A stretch of 64,000 nucleotides of DNA from Agrobacterium salinitolerans (GTDB taxonomy: Bacteria > Pseudomonadota > Alphaproteobacteria > Rhizobiales > Rhizobiaceae): positions 186,001-250,000 of the forward strand of contig NZ_MRDH01000027.1 of the NCBI RefSeq assembly GCF_002008225.1, written 5' to 3'. Below are positions 9,731 through 17,507 of the stretch, one piece after another; position 1 is the first letter of the stretch, and each line of letters starts with the position of its first letter. The notes beneath the pieces are model-generated. The model was not told the DNA's origin and did no database searches. It saw only the letters and a list, made by a program, of their open reading frames with translations. The position numbers and the translations under genes are program-made.

Positions 9731-10102
9731 ATCAGTCACCCCTATTGGGCGGCGTCCACCCACGCCGCGTTGCAACCAGAGCGAACTTAAGCCCGCACTG
9801 GAAAGTCTGGTTTCGACTTTGGGATAAAATGTGGCGACGCGGGAAAAACACAAGCTTAGATTTTGCGGGTGAATGTCTGGCGTTCCAGTCATTCCTGTCG
9901 CTTTAAAAATTCAAACATTTGAAATTATTGTCATTTTTATAAAAATGGCTATCGTTAAAAATCGCCCTAGCGTGTGAAATTGTCATTTGTCGTGATATTG
10001 CGCTGCAAAAAGAACCGCCATACGCCCCTGCCGCGGTGAGGGAAATCACCGCGGAAAAGGCCGGTTAACGGCGGAAATGAGGCGCGTTTTTCTGCGATTG
10101 AA
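9731..10102. promoter_or_regulatory. AT-rich control region upstream of exoH, with two palindromes
   Basis: This 372-bp gap holds no convincing gene. Its middle is much more AT-rich than the surroundings. It contains TTCAAACATTTGAA (9910-9923, 6-bp arms), the perfect palindrome ATTTTTATAAAAAT (9933-9946) and a near-direct repeat GAAATT...GTCATTT (9921-9937 and 9976-9988). It should hold the promoter for exoHKLAMONP. Which regulator binds is not readable; MucR/Ros or ChvI types are candidates from known rhizobial exo control. Confidence 0.5.
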
Positions 10103-11581
10103 CTAACCTTGGGTTGCATTGCTCTGCATGCGCCGCGATTTGACCATTCCGAGAATTTTCCCGAGCAGCGCCCGTTCAGTCAGCAGGATCAGCACCGCAT
10201 AGATGACGCCACCCACGGCAGCGCCGATGAGAACCTGAAGCGTGGCATTGGGAACGCGCTCAGCCAGAACGTGAAGCAGATAACGCACCGCACCGGCCAT
10301 GATCAGCGCCGCGATCATCGGCCGGCTGCTGACATAAAGGCCGCGGAAGAAGGGTGTATCGCTTGCCTTGAACACCGCCCAGGAATAGGCGACCAGCGTT
10401 ACCGCATTGACGATGCAGAGCCAAACCATCGCGTCGATTAGGGTGCCATAAAGCGCGGCAAGCCAGACCGCGACGGTGGTGACGATGGCGCGGATCGTCG
10501 CCGACCAGAACAGCACGCGGCCGTAACCTGCTCCCTTCAAATACGGGATGAAGGTGCTGCACGGCGTCAGAATGGCCTTCGACAGGGCGAGCAGGCCGAG
10601 AACGGGCCAGGCATAGGCCCAGTTCTGCCCGAAGATGACAAGCATGGCCGGCTCCGCCACGGCCCAGAGGCCGAACATCATCGGTGCCAAAAGCACGGTC
10701 AGCACCTGCGTACTGAACATCAGCGCATCGCGCCGGCGCTGCGGATCGTCCATCATGCGGCTGAAGGCGGGAAACAGGACACCCATGACAGCCGACAGAA
10801 CCACCTGGTTGGGAATGCTGGCAAAGCGGTTGGAGGCGGAATAGGCGCCGGCATCCGCCAGCCCAAGATGCCGGGCAATGACCACCATCGGTGACTGGAA
10901 GGTAACGAAATTGGCGATTTCCGAGCCCATCAGCCCCGAACTGAAGCCGAGAAGCGGCACCAGTCGGCGCGGTTTCATGACGAAGCGCGGGCAATAGCGG
11001 GAAACGGCATAAAGCCCGACAAGCCGGATGAGGGCTGCGGCAAAAAGCTGGATGATCAGCGCCCAGACGCCGAAACCCATGAAAGCAAGTGCGACCGCGA
11101 CAATGGCCGCGATGCTTTCCGATGCCATGCTCCACAGCGCGTCCTTGCTGAAATTCATCCGTCGCGCCAGCAGCGAATAGGCGACATCACCGGCAAGCTG
11201 CAGCGGGATGAGAAATGCCATGATGCGCAGCAGATAGGCGCTTTCCACCGCACCCAGCAGTTCGCCGAAAAATTCCGCGAAGATGTAGAGGACGGCGGCC
11301 ATTGTGCAGGAGATGGCGAGATTGGCCCAGAAGACGGTATGGATCGTTTCCATATCCTCTTCCTTCTCGACGATAAGGGCGGACGTCAGGCCCGCCCCGG
11401 CGATCATGGTCAGGAACTGTACAACCGTAAGTCCTACCGCCACCACCCCGAATTCTTCCGGCGTGAGGAGACGAGCGAGAATTGGGACCGTGACAAATTT
11501 AAGCCCGAATGTCCCTGTTTTTGATAAAACGCTCCAGCCGACATTCGTGGTGATGGTCTTTACATTTGGCGCTGGGGGCAT
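10103..11581 (-). CDS. exoT: ExoT, Wzx-type succinoglycan flippase
   Basis: Polysaccharide transporter of the MOP superfamily, 492 aa, which carries the undecaprenyl-linked octasaccharide across the inner membrane. It shows about 12-14 hydrophobic helices and the family's amphipathic start with GWSVLSKTGTFGLKFVTVPI, then LARLLTPEEFG, typical of this group. The ATG at 11581 (MPPAP) has AGGA 7 bases upstream. A longer frame to 12004 would run into the divergent exoW gene and is rejected; an ATG at 11632 is a weaker alternative. It is transcribed away from exoW and is separated from exoH by 372 bp. Confidence 0.9.
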   Translation of the reverse strand: MPPAPNVKTITTNVGWSVLSKTGTFGLKFVTVPILARLLTPEEFGVVAVGLTVVQFLTMIAGAGLTSALIVEKEEDMETIHTVFWANLAISCTMAAVLYIFAEFFGELLGAVESAYLLRIMAFLIPLQLAGDVAYSLLARRMNFSKDALWSMASESIAAIVAVALAFMGFGVWALIIQLFAAALIRLVGLYAVSRYCPRFVMKPRRLVPLLGFSSGLMGSEIANFVTFQSPMVVIARHLGLADAGAYSASNRFASIPNQVVLSAVMGVLFPAFSRMMDDPQRRRDALMFSTQVLTVLLAPMMFGLWAVAEPAMLVIFGQNWAYAWPVLGLLALSKAILTPCSTFIPYLKGAGYGRVLFWSATIRAIVTTVAVWLAALYGTLIDAMVWLCIVNAVTLVAYSWAVFKASDTPFFRGLYVSSRPMIAALIMAGAVRYLLHVLAERVPNATLQVLIGAAVGGVIYAVLILLTERALLGKILGMVKSRRMQSNATQG

Positions 11582-11698
11582 ACAAGCATCCTGTTTCTGG
11601 AGGCCGGCGGGAGGAAGCCGGTTGGGAGTTGCCGATACCATCGGGGCCGCTTTTAGGATCGGGCCCGACACTTCTTGATCAACGCAAGGGGCGAAACA
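11582..11698. promoter_or_regulatory. Divergent exoT / exoW promoter region
   Basis: 117 bp lie between the exoT and exoW starts, which face away from each other, so promoters for both should be here. Each gene has a visible ribosome site (AGGA for exoT, AAGGGGCG for exoW at about 11686). No clear -35/-10 pair or operator palindrome is seen. Confidence 0.45.
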
Positions 11699-12664
11699 AT
11701 GGCAAGGTTTACTGTCGTCATTCCCTACTACCAAAAGCAGCACGGTGTCTTGGGACGTGCACTCGCATCGGTTTTTGCGCAGACCTACCAGGACTTCGAT
11801 CTTGTCATCGTCGATGACGAATCGCCATACCCGATCGATCAGGAACTTGCGGAACTTTCGCAGGGTGAGAAAGACCGGATTCTTGTCATTAAGCAGGCCA
11901 ATGCCGGCCCGGGCGGCGCGCGTAACACCGGTCTCGACCATGTGCCTGGCGGCACCGACTACGTTGCCTTTCTCGATTCCGACGATATCTGGACGCCAGA
12001 TCATCTGCAGAATGCGGCCTTCGCACTAGAGACTTACGACGGCGATTGCTACTGGGCATCGATGCAGGCAAGTGACGAATTTTATTATCATTTTGCCATT
12101 TCCGAGTTGGAGAAAAATGAGGGCGCGGCACGGCTTTCCGAGAAGCCTCTGGTGATCGAGCTGCCGGATCTCGCAAGTGTGATGCTACGCAACTGGAGCT
12201 TCCTGCATCTCTCCTGCATGGTAATCGGCCGTCCTCTTTTTGAGAAAATCCGCTTCGATCCGGCGCTCAGACTGGCGGCGGAAGACGTGCTGTTTTTCTG
12301 CGATTCCATCCTCGCATCGAAGCGGACGCTGCTCTGTGACGATGCCGGTGCGATGCGCGGAATGGGCGTCAATATCTTCCACAGCATCGACAATACCTCG
12401 CCGGAATTCCTGCGCCAGCAGTTCAATACCTGGGTGGCGCTCGATACGCTGGAGGGGCGTTTTTCACGCCGGCCGGACGATGTCGCCTCCATTGCGTCCT
12501 ATAAAAACACGGCGCGCAAACAGGCGCTGTGGAGCCAGGCGGGCAACTTGAAACGGCGAAAGGCGCCCGAATTCGGACTGTTGTTGAAGTGGGCGATGCG
12601 TGATCCGGCACTGCTGCGTGCTGCTTTCGAACTCGGCGCCGGAAAAATCGTCCGCCCGCGATGA
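11699..12664 (+). CDS. exoW: ExoW, succinoglycan glucosyltransferase (GT2)
   Basis: Family-2 glycosyltransferase of 321 aa, assigned in S. meliloti to a late beta-1,3 glucose addition. Motifs seen are VVIPYYQK (6-13), VIVDDES (36-42), NAGPGGARN (68-76) and the metal-binding DSDD (93-96). The start is the ATG at 11699 with AAGGGGCG ahead of it; a frame start at 11675 lacks such a site. It is followed after 51 bp by exoV on the same strand. The ExoW name rests on gene order (exoT divergent, exoV downstream) and length (about 319 aa in S. meliloti). Confidence 0.88.
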   Translation: MARFTVVIPYYQKQHGVLGRALASVFAQTYQDFDLVIVDDESPYPIDQELAELSQGEKDRILVIKQANAGPGGARNTGLDHVPGGTDYVAFLDSDDIWTPDHLQNAAFALETYDGDCYWASMQASDEFYYHFAISELEKNEGAARLSEKPLVIELPDLASVMLRNWSFLHLSCMVIGRPLFEKIRFDPALRLAAEDVLFFCDSILASKRTLLCDDAGAMRGMGVNIFHSIDNTSPEFLRQQFNTWVALDTLEGRFSRRPDDVASIASYKNTARKQALWSQAGNLKRRKAPEFGLLLKWAMRDPALLRAAFELGAGKIVRPR

Positions 12665-12715
12665 GCGAATTCTCGCCCGCAAGAATTTATATGTTTTTCA
12701 CCCAGGAGTGACCTC

Positions 12716-13684
12716 ATGAAACCTTACCACTGGGAATCTCATCACGGAAATTTCGGTGACGATCTCAATCTGTGGCTGTGGGACTTTTTGCTTCCGGGCC
12801 TGCGCGATGTGCATGACGATGTCATGCTCGTCGGAGTCGGCACTGTCCTGAACGATGTTCTTTTGCCGGGAAAACAGCGCAAGCTGGTGATCGGCAGCGG
12901 TTATGGTTACGGCGCGGTGCCGGATACCAGCACCGAATTCTGGGACATTCGCTGCGTGCGCGGCGAAAAAACTGCCGCCAAGCTCGGGCTCGCGCCCGAA
13001 AAAGGCATTGTCGATCCCGCCGTCATGGTCACCGAGATGCCCGATTTCAAAGACCTGCCGAAACTTTACAAGAAGACCTTTGTTCCGCACTGGGAATCGG
13101 CGGAATTCGGCATGTGGGAAACGGTCTGCGAGCCGGCAGGCCTCACCTATCTCGACCCGCGCGGCGAGGCGAAAGCTGTCATCCGCGCCATTGCCCAATC
13201 GGAATTCATCGTGGCTGAATCCATGCATGGTGCAATCCTTGCCGATGCCTTCCGCGTGCCGTGGGTCGCGGTCAGCACCTCGCCGTCGATCAACAGCTTC
13301 AAATGGAGCGATTGGGCCGGCAGCGTCGGTGTCGACTATCAGCCGCGCTATGTGCCGGTTTCGACCCGCGCCGAGGCGGCGAAAAAGGGCTCGCGCTTCT
13401 GGGGTATGAGCTTCCCGCCGCCGCCCGGCCCCGCCATTGCCGAGGCCGGTTCCGTTCCGGTGCATGAAGGTCCGGCGCATGAGGGTGACGTGCTGGTCCG
13501 GCCGCAGGAAACGCAGTCCCGGTCATTGCGCAAATTGGCCAAGCAGGTGCTGGCCGCGCCTTCCACGCTGGCGCTCTGGCAGGCAAGCCGCGCGGAGCCG
13601 CGTCTCAGCCCGGATGGCCGGCTGGAAGAGCGCAAGGAGCGTTTCGCCGCCGTTCTGGAAACGGTGAAGCGGGATTATCTCTGA
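12716..13684 (+). CDS. exoV: ExoV, succinoglycan ketal pyruvyltransferase
   Basis: Polysaccharide pyruvyltransferase of 322 aa that adds the pyruvyl ketal to the terminal glucose of the repeat unit, using phosphoenolpyruvate; pyruvylation is needed before polymerisation. The family signature is present: WESHHGNFGDDLN near the N-terminus, GVGTVLND, and the basic-loop region IAESMHGAILADAFRVPWV. The start has CAGGAG nine bases upstream. After residue about 240 the tail is less conserved and rich in Ala and Arg. It is the second gene of the exoWV pair and converges with exoU across a RIME-like repeat. Confidence 0.92.
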   Translation: MKPYHWESHHGNFGDDLNLWLWDFLLPGLRDVHDDVMLVGVGTVLNDVLLPGKQRKLVIGSGYGYGAVPDTSTEFWDIRCVRGEKTAAKLGLAPEKGIVDPAVMVTEMPDFKDLPKLYKKTFVPHWESAEFGMWETVCEPAGLTYLDPRGEAKAVIRAIAQSEFIVAESMHGAILADAFRVPWVAVSTSPSINSFKWSDWAGSVGVDYQPRYVPVSTRAEAAKKGSRFWGMSFPPPPGPAIAEAGSVPVHEGPAHEGDVLVRPQETQSRSLRKLAKQVLAAPSTLALWQASRAEPRLSPDGRLEERKERFAAVLETVKRDYL

Positions 13685-13757
13685 GGGCGAAGAGTGGATG
13701 CGGCAGGGAGTTTTCTGCCGCCTTCGCATGAGGATGCCATCCTCTAGGGTCTCTATC

Positions 13758-13843
13758 GTCATGCTCGGTCCTGTCCCGAGCATCTGCAACCGACCGATCA
13801 TACGATACGTGAGTAGATCCTCGGGGCAAGCCCGAGGATGACG
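13758..13843. repeat. RIME-like intergenic palindromic repeat, copy 1
   Basis: Two hairpins stand side by side: ATGCTCGG/CCGAGCAT (13761-13768 with 13776-13783) and ATCCTCGGG/CCCGAGGAT (13817-13825 with 13831-13839), joined by a spacer with CGATACGT. The same layout and much of the sequence recur at 26678-26765. This matches the rhizobial intergenic mosaic element (RIME) type of repeat. It lies between the convergent exoV and exoU genes and may also help end transcription. Confidence 0.8.
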
Positions 13844-13873
13844 GCGAGAAATTGGCGGAGGTCGCCTTTTCCC

Positions 13874-14863
13874 TTACGAAACCGGCGTGCCGTCCAGCAG
13901 ATAACGCACATCACGCACCGGTGGCGATTTGCGGAAGCGGGCAGTCTTGTCGCTCCAGATGCCGCGCGTGATGGCGGGCAGGGCGGGGAGGCGCGCAAGG
14001 GCGTGGCTTAACGCGCCGCCCATGCCTTTCTGCTTTTTCGTATCGAGAAAATGGCGAAGCTCGAATTTGGCGCGGATATGTTTTTCATGTTCGCGCAGGA
14101 TCGCTGTTTCCTCTGCCGAAAGCCGGCAACCAGCGAGAATGGCTTTGTCCGCCTCGTATAAGCGGCGAAGATCTTCGGTGCGATGGCGGCCGCTCAGCGA
14201 GTTGCCGCGCACGATCGCGCCGTAACCGCAATGGTGGATGACCTTGTAGCGCGCGCCGGCGGCCAGCGCCCGCACGTAAAGCTCGTAATCTTCGCCAAGC
14301 CTCAGAGCCTCGTCATAACGCAGCGCATGTTTGTCGAGAAAAGAGCGGCGTATCACCGGTTTCAGAAATCCGGTTTCTCCGCGCTCCACGCCGGGCCTGG
14401 AAATATTGCCCTCGACGAATTCCGTGAGCGATAAAAACCGCGCCTGCGGCTCGAAACGGGCCGGCTGCATGGAGGAAGCGCCGGAAACCGATTGCTGGAT
14501 GAAAGCGATATTGTCAGCTACGAGATCCCAGTCGTCATCGGTCAGCATGGCAGTGAAGCGACCCCTGAAGAAGAAGTCGTCCGCATCGAGAATGCTGATG
14601 AGCGGGGCAGATGAAATCGAAATCGCGTGGTTGCGCGCGGCCGAAGGACCGCGATTCACATCGAACCGCACGACCCGCAAACGGCCTGTGCCATCATCCG
14701 CCGCATGCGCCACGTCGCTTGTCGTGTCGGTGGAGCCATCGTCGATAACCACGACTTCCCCGACCTCGGGCTCCGCAAGGGCGGAGCGAATGGCGATATC
14801 GATGGTTTCAGATGCGTTTTTCGCAGCGATGATGACGCAAATGGGCTGTGAACCGCTCACCAT
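13874..14863 (-). CDS. exoU: ExoU, succinoglycan glucosyltransferase (GT2)
   Basis: Family-2 glycosyltransferase of 329 aa, in S. meliloti responsible for adding the first side-chain beta-1,6 glucose. Motifs are IIAAKNASETI (11-21), VVIDDGSTD (38-46), RGPSAARNHA (71-80) and DADD (93-96). The ATG at 14863 has AGAAGGA upstream at good spacing; an ATG at 14887 is possible but has no site. It is convergent with exoV and lies 109 bp downstream of exoX, as in S. meliloti, where exoX and exoU are also neighbours. Confidence 0.85.
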   Translation of the reverse strand: MVSGSQPICVIIAAKNASETIDIAIRSALAEPEVGEVVVIDDGSTDTTSDVAHAADDGTGRLRVVRFDVNRGPSAARNHAISISSAPLISILDADDFFFRGRFTAMLTDDDWDLVADNIAFIQQSVSGASSMQPARFEPQARFLSLTEFVEGNISRPGVERGETGFLKPVIRRSFLDKHALRYDEALRLGEDYELYVRALAAGARYKVIHHCGYGAIVRGNSLSGRHRTEDLRRLYEADKAILAGCRLSAEETAILREHEKHIRAKFELRHFLDTKKQKGMGGALSHALARLPALPAITRGIWSDKTARFRKSPPVRDVRYLLDGTPVS

Positions 14864-14972
14864 GTGGTGTCCTTCTGCTTTGATCAACCGTCAGGATTTG
14901 GCCAGCAGAAAGTGTCAGGCGTATGGATGCAAGCGATTTTTTGCGGCGCAATAAAAGAAGCTGCGTAAAAGC

Positions 14973-15251
14973 TTACATATCGGTGAGTTTGGCGCCGTGC
15001 GGCGGGGCGCTTTTTGCCGGTTCCGCCGCCATGGTCTCGGCGCTGCGATCACGCGAAAAGGTTTCCCGCATCCGCCGTTTTTCTCGGGCGACGAGAACCA
15101 GAATTCCAATAAAATAGCCGATTTGCAGAATGACTGCACAGATGAGCGTCTGGATGAATGCGGTATAGAATGATCCGTGGATGAAATACGTGCCAACCGC
15201 AAAGGCAAGCAATGCACCGATCATGCTGAAAAAGACACGAGGTGCATACAT
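14973..15251 (-). CDS. exoX: ExoX-type small membrane repressor of exopolysaccharide synthesis
   Basis: Small inner-membrane protein of 92 aa. It has two hydrophobic segments (about 6-24 and 30-55) followed by a basic stretch (REKRRMRE) and a polar tail. The ATG at 15251 has a strong GGAGGAGAG site; a frame extension to 15317 has none. Its position next to exoU and its size and two-helix build fit ExoX, which lowers succinoglycan output post-translationally, probably by acting on ExoY or its complex. ExoY itself, the usual divergent neighbour, is not in this window. Some annotations would call it an exopolysaccharide production repressor of the ExoX/Psi type. Confidence 0.75.
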   Translation of the reverse strand: MYAPRVFFSMIGALLAFAVGTYFIHGSFYTAFIQTLICAVILQIGYFIGILVLVAREKRRMRETFSRDRSAETMAAEPAKSAPPHGAKLTDM

Positions 15252-15592
15252 GGTGCTCTCCTCCCGAGAACGATTTCTCCATTTTTGGCTGCGCTGCGGC
15301 ATTTTTTTTCTTTGCAAGAAATATACGATGAGACCGGTGCTGTTTCAACACACATATATAGTTCTTCTAACGGTTGCGGCATGAAATTTCGGTAATCTGG
15401 ATTGGTAAATTCCTCCATAACTGCCGATTCGCGCCGATCAGGCCTGCCTGACGACACCGGCTCCTGCGTCTGGAAGCGCCAGAACTGTGCTGCGGGCGGC
15501 CCTTGCGGGTTGTCTGTCACGCTCTGCAGACTTCGTTAACCATCTCGCCTTTAAAAAGTCGGTATTGATTCCTCGAAGAGCAGGGTGCCCGC
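15252..15592. promoter_or_regulatory. Intergenic region upstream of exoX
   Basis: 341 bp between the divergent exoX and the small gene at 15593. An AT-rich part (about 15300-15380) contains TTTCAACACACATATATAG and should carry the exoX promoter. No clean operator, RNA or gene is recognised. Confidence 0.35.
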
Positions 15593-15859
15593 GTGACGAC
15601 GAGTTCAGAAGTAATCGCCTTTCCGGCAAAGAACCGCATTGCCGACGTAAAACGATGTGCAACCATGCTCGACCGGCTGCATGGTGTGGAGGCGAATGAT
15701 TTCTGGCGCAGGGAGTGCCGTGAACTGGCCGCCCGTTTGACGGCGCTTGGCTATGAGGACGCCGCCATGCGGCGCGAGGTCATGGAATTTCAAAACGCCG
15801 TGCAGGCTGAATTGTGGGCGGGGGACGCCACGCCCGAGGCACGCCGCGACAGCCATTGA
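15593..15859 (+). CDS. Small conserved rhizobial protein of unknown function
   Basis: 88 residues starting at a GTG (MTTSSEVIAFPAKNR). The remainder is helical and charged: DVKRCATMLDRLHG, then FWRRECRELAARLTALGY, and a MRREVMEFQNAVQAEL helix near the end. There is no signal peptide or membrane segment. The pattern FPAxxR followed by short helices is typical of small rhizobial proteins (DUF6074-like by look only). It stands alone, with a strong terminator 20 bp after its stop. Confidence 0.6.
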   Translation: MTTSSEVIAFPAKNRIADVKRCATMLDRLHGVEANDFWRRECRELAARLTALGYEDAAMRREVMEFQNAVQAELWAGDATPEARRDSH

Positions 15860-15878
15860 TGGTTCTTTTTCTTCAATA

Positions 15879-15913
15879 AAAAAGCCGGCGGGTTATAAAC
15901 CAGCCGGCTTTTT
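15879..15913. terminator. Bidirectional rho-independent terminator
   Basis: The stem AAAAAGCCGGC-GGTT pairs with AACC-GCCGGCTTTTT (15879-15894 with 15898-15913) around a 3-base loop. It has a T run on either strand. It serves both the plus-strand small gene and the minus-strand TPR lipoprotein gene, whose stop codons face it. Confidence 0.9.
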
Positions 15914-15929
15914 GTTGGTTCCGTACGCC

Positions 15930-16829
15930 TCAGGAGGCGCTAGCGGCGCCGCGCGTGCGGGCAACGCCATCCAGTGCGGGCTTGTATTTAGGATCGAGTC
16001 GCGCCGCATGCGCATAGGACTTGGCAGCCTTGGCCATCTCACCGCGGCGCTCATAGACCAGCGCCTGGTTGGCCCAGGATTCCGCCACATTACCATCAAG
16101 CGAAATCGCGTGGTTGAAATCGGCGAAGGCGTTTTCATCGTCGTTCAGCGCGACATAAGAAAGGCCGCGGCCATTATAGGGCTCGGGCGACGTCGATGAC
16201 AGCGAGATCGCCTTGGAGAAGTCCTCGATGGCCTGGGCATGCTGGTTGCGCAGCTGGTAGATCAGGCCACGATTGTGCCAGGCGCGCCCGTCGGTTGTTT
16301 CCAGCTCGATGGCGCGGGAGAAATCGTTGAAGGCTTCGTTCACGCGGCCGGACTGGCGGTAAAGATTGCCACGGCCGATGAGCGCCACATCGTAGCTCGG
16401 ATTGATCTGCAGGGCAGCGTTGTAGTCCTGAAGGGCCTGTTGCTGCTGGCCGCTATTGCGGTAAACCAGCGCGCGGTTGGCATAGGCCTGGTAAAAGCGC
16501 GGGTTCAGCTGCAGCGCCTTGTTGAAATCCTCGATGGCGCGGCGCGAATCGCCGGCGCGGCCGTAGGCCGAACCGCGAACATTGTAACCTTCAGGGTCCT
16601 GCGGATTGGCGTTGATGACCGAGGTGAGCGAGGCGATGTTTTCCTGCGAGCCCTGGGCGCGGTCGATCCGGAACACATCTTCCGTCTGGTTGGATGTCGC
16701 ACAGCCGGAAAGACCGGCAAGGATGGTGCAGACGACCAGAGAAGCGCGGAACCCTCTGTTGTTTTTCAGTGGCAACCGGCGCGCAGAGGCATCGGCGTTT
16801 TTCACAACACAGGCGTCGACAGCGATCAT
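15930..16829 (-). CDS. TPR-repeat lipoprotein
   Basis: 299-aa predicted lipoprotein. The ATG at 16829 gives an N-terminus with basic residues, a hydrophobic run (SLVVCTILAG) and a lipobox LSGC with the lipidated Cys at 43; the frame could start as far out as 16937. The rest is a chain of about six tetratricopeptide repeats of 34 residues, for example AYANRALVYRNSGQQQQALQDYNAAL and its close copies, with the usual W/L-G-Y-A-F-A-P spacing. It would sit on the periplasmic face of an envelope membrane as a protein-protein scaffold. The architecture recalls NlpI, but the function is unknown. It is 133 bp from rpsU, on the same strand. Confidence 0.85.
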   Translation of the reverse strand: MIAVDACVVKNADASARRLPLKNNRGFRASLVVCTILAGLSGCATSNQTEDVFRIDRAQGSQENIASLTSVINANPQDPEGYNVRGSAYGRAGDSRRAIEDFNKALQLNPRFYQAYANRALVYRNSGQQQQALQDYNAALQINPSYDVALIGRGNLYRQSGRVNEAFNDFSRAIELETTDGRAWHNRGLIYQLRNQHAQAIEDFSKAISLSSTSPEPYNGRGLSYVALNDDENAFADFNHAISLDGNVAESWANQALVYERRGEMAKAAKSYAHAARLDPKYKPALDGVARTRGAASAS

Positions 16830-16962
16830 TCGGTGTGGGTTCCCTCGCAGGCCGGTCTCACGATCGTTCTCAAGAACATTCTCCGGCCACAAACACAAAA
16901 AGCGGCGGCGAATTGATCGCCCCCGCCCAACAAGCATTCAAAAACGTCCAAAAGACGGCCTA

Positions 16963-17190
16963 TTAACGGCCTGCGCGGGGGCCTGCAACCAGACCTTCGC
17001 GCTGTGCACGCTTGCGTGCCAGCTTGCGAACGCGGCGAACGGCTTCAGCCTTTTCGCGGGCGCGCTTCTGGGAGGGCTTTTCGTAATAATCGCGCATTTT
17101 CATTTCACGGAAAATGCCTTCGCGCTGCATCTTTTTCTTGAGGGCGCGAAGCGCCTGATCAACGTTATTGTCGCGGACTAGTACCTGCAC
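16963..17190 (-). CDS. rpsU: 30S ribosomal protein S21
   Basis: 75-aa basic protein of the small ribosomal subunit, near the anti-Shine-Dalgarno end of 16S rRNA. The family core [18 protein letters not shown], then [19 protein letters not shown], is plain. It starts with GTG at 17190, preceded by AAGGAACGG. It has a long basic alphaproteobacterial tail ([17 protein letters not shown]). It stands alone on the minus strand, divergent from soxB across 317 bp. Confidence 0.97.
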   Translation of the reverse strand: MQVLVRDNNVDQALRALKKKMQREGIFREMKMRDYYEKPSQKRAREKAEAVRRVRKLARKRAQREGLVAGPRAGR

Positions 17191-17507
17191 GTTAAACCCG
17201 TTCCTTTAGTTTGGTTATCTTGCTGTGAGAATAAAGGCATTCGCACGCAAACGAAAAATGGTTCGTCCGGCTGTCCAGCTGGGCGATTGGTGACGTGCAA
17301 TAACAGATCATTTGCGCCAAGTCCAGCCGGTAGCGCATAATCCGCCTGCAAAATACGGGCTGTCCCGCGTTCGTCCCGCAATGTCGAAACAAAATCATTG
17401 CGACGTCGCAAAATGAATATTGCCTCCCCTCCCGATTTGCCATGTGTATGATATGGGCCGGGACTATCTTTACGGCCTCTGGCCGGTTCTTGAGGAGCAG
17501 ATTGCGA
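17191..17507. promoter_or_regulatory. Divergent rpsU / soxB intergenic region
   Basis: 317 bp without a supported gene. It must hold the promoters of rpsU (minus) and the sox operon (plus). A GAGGAG ribosome site for soxB lies at about 17492. I see no riboswitch fold or strong palindrome. Confidence 0.35.

Noticed and set aside
11582-12004. N-terminal extension of exoT to 12004
   Set aside because: It would overlap more than 300 bp of the divergent exoW gene and adds residues without membrane or family character.
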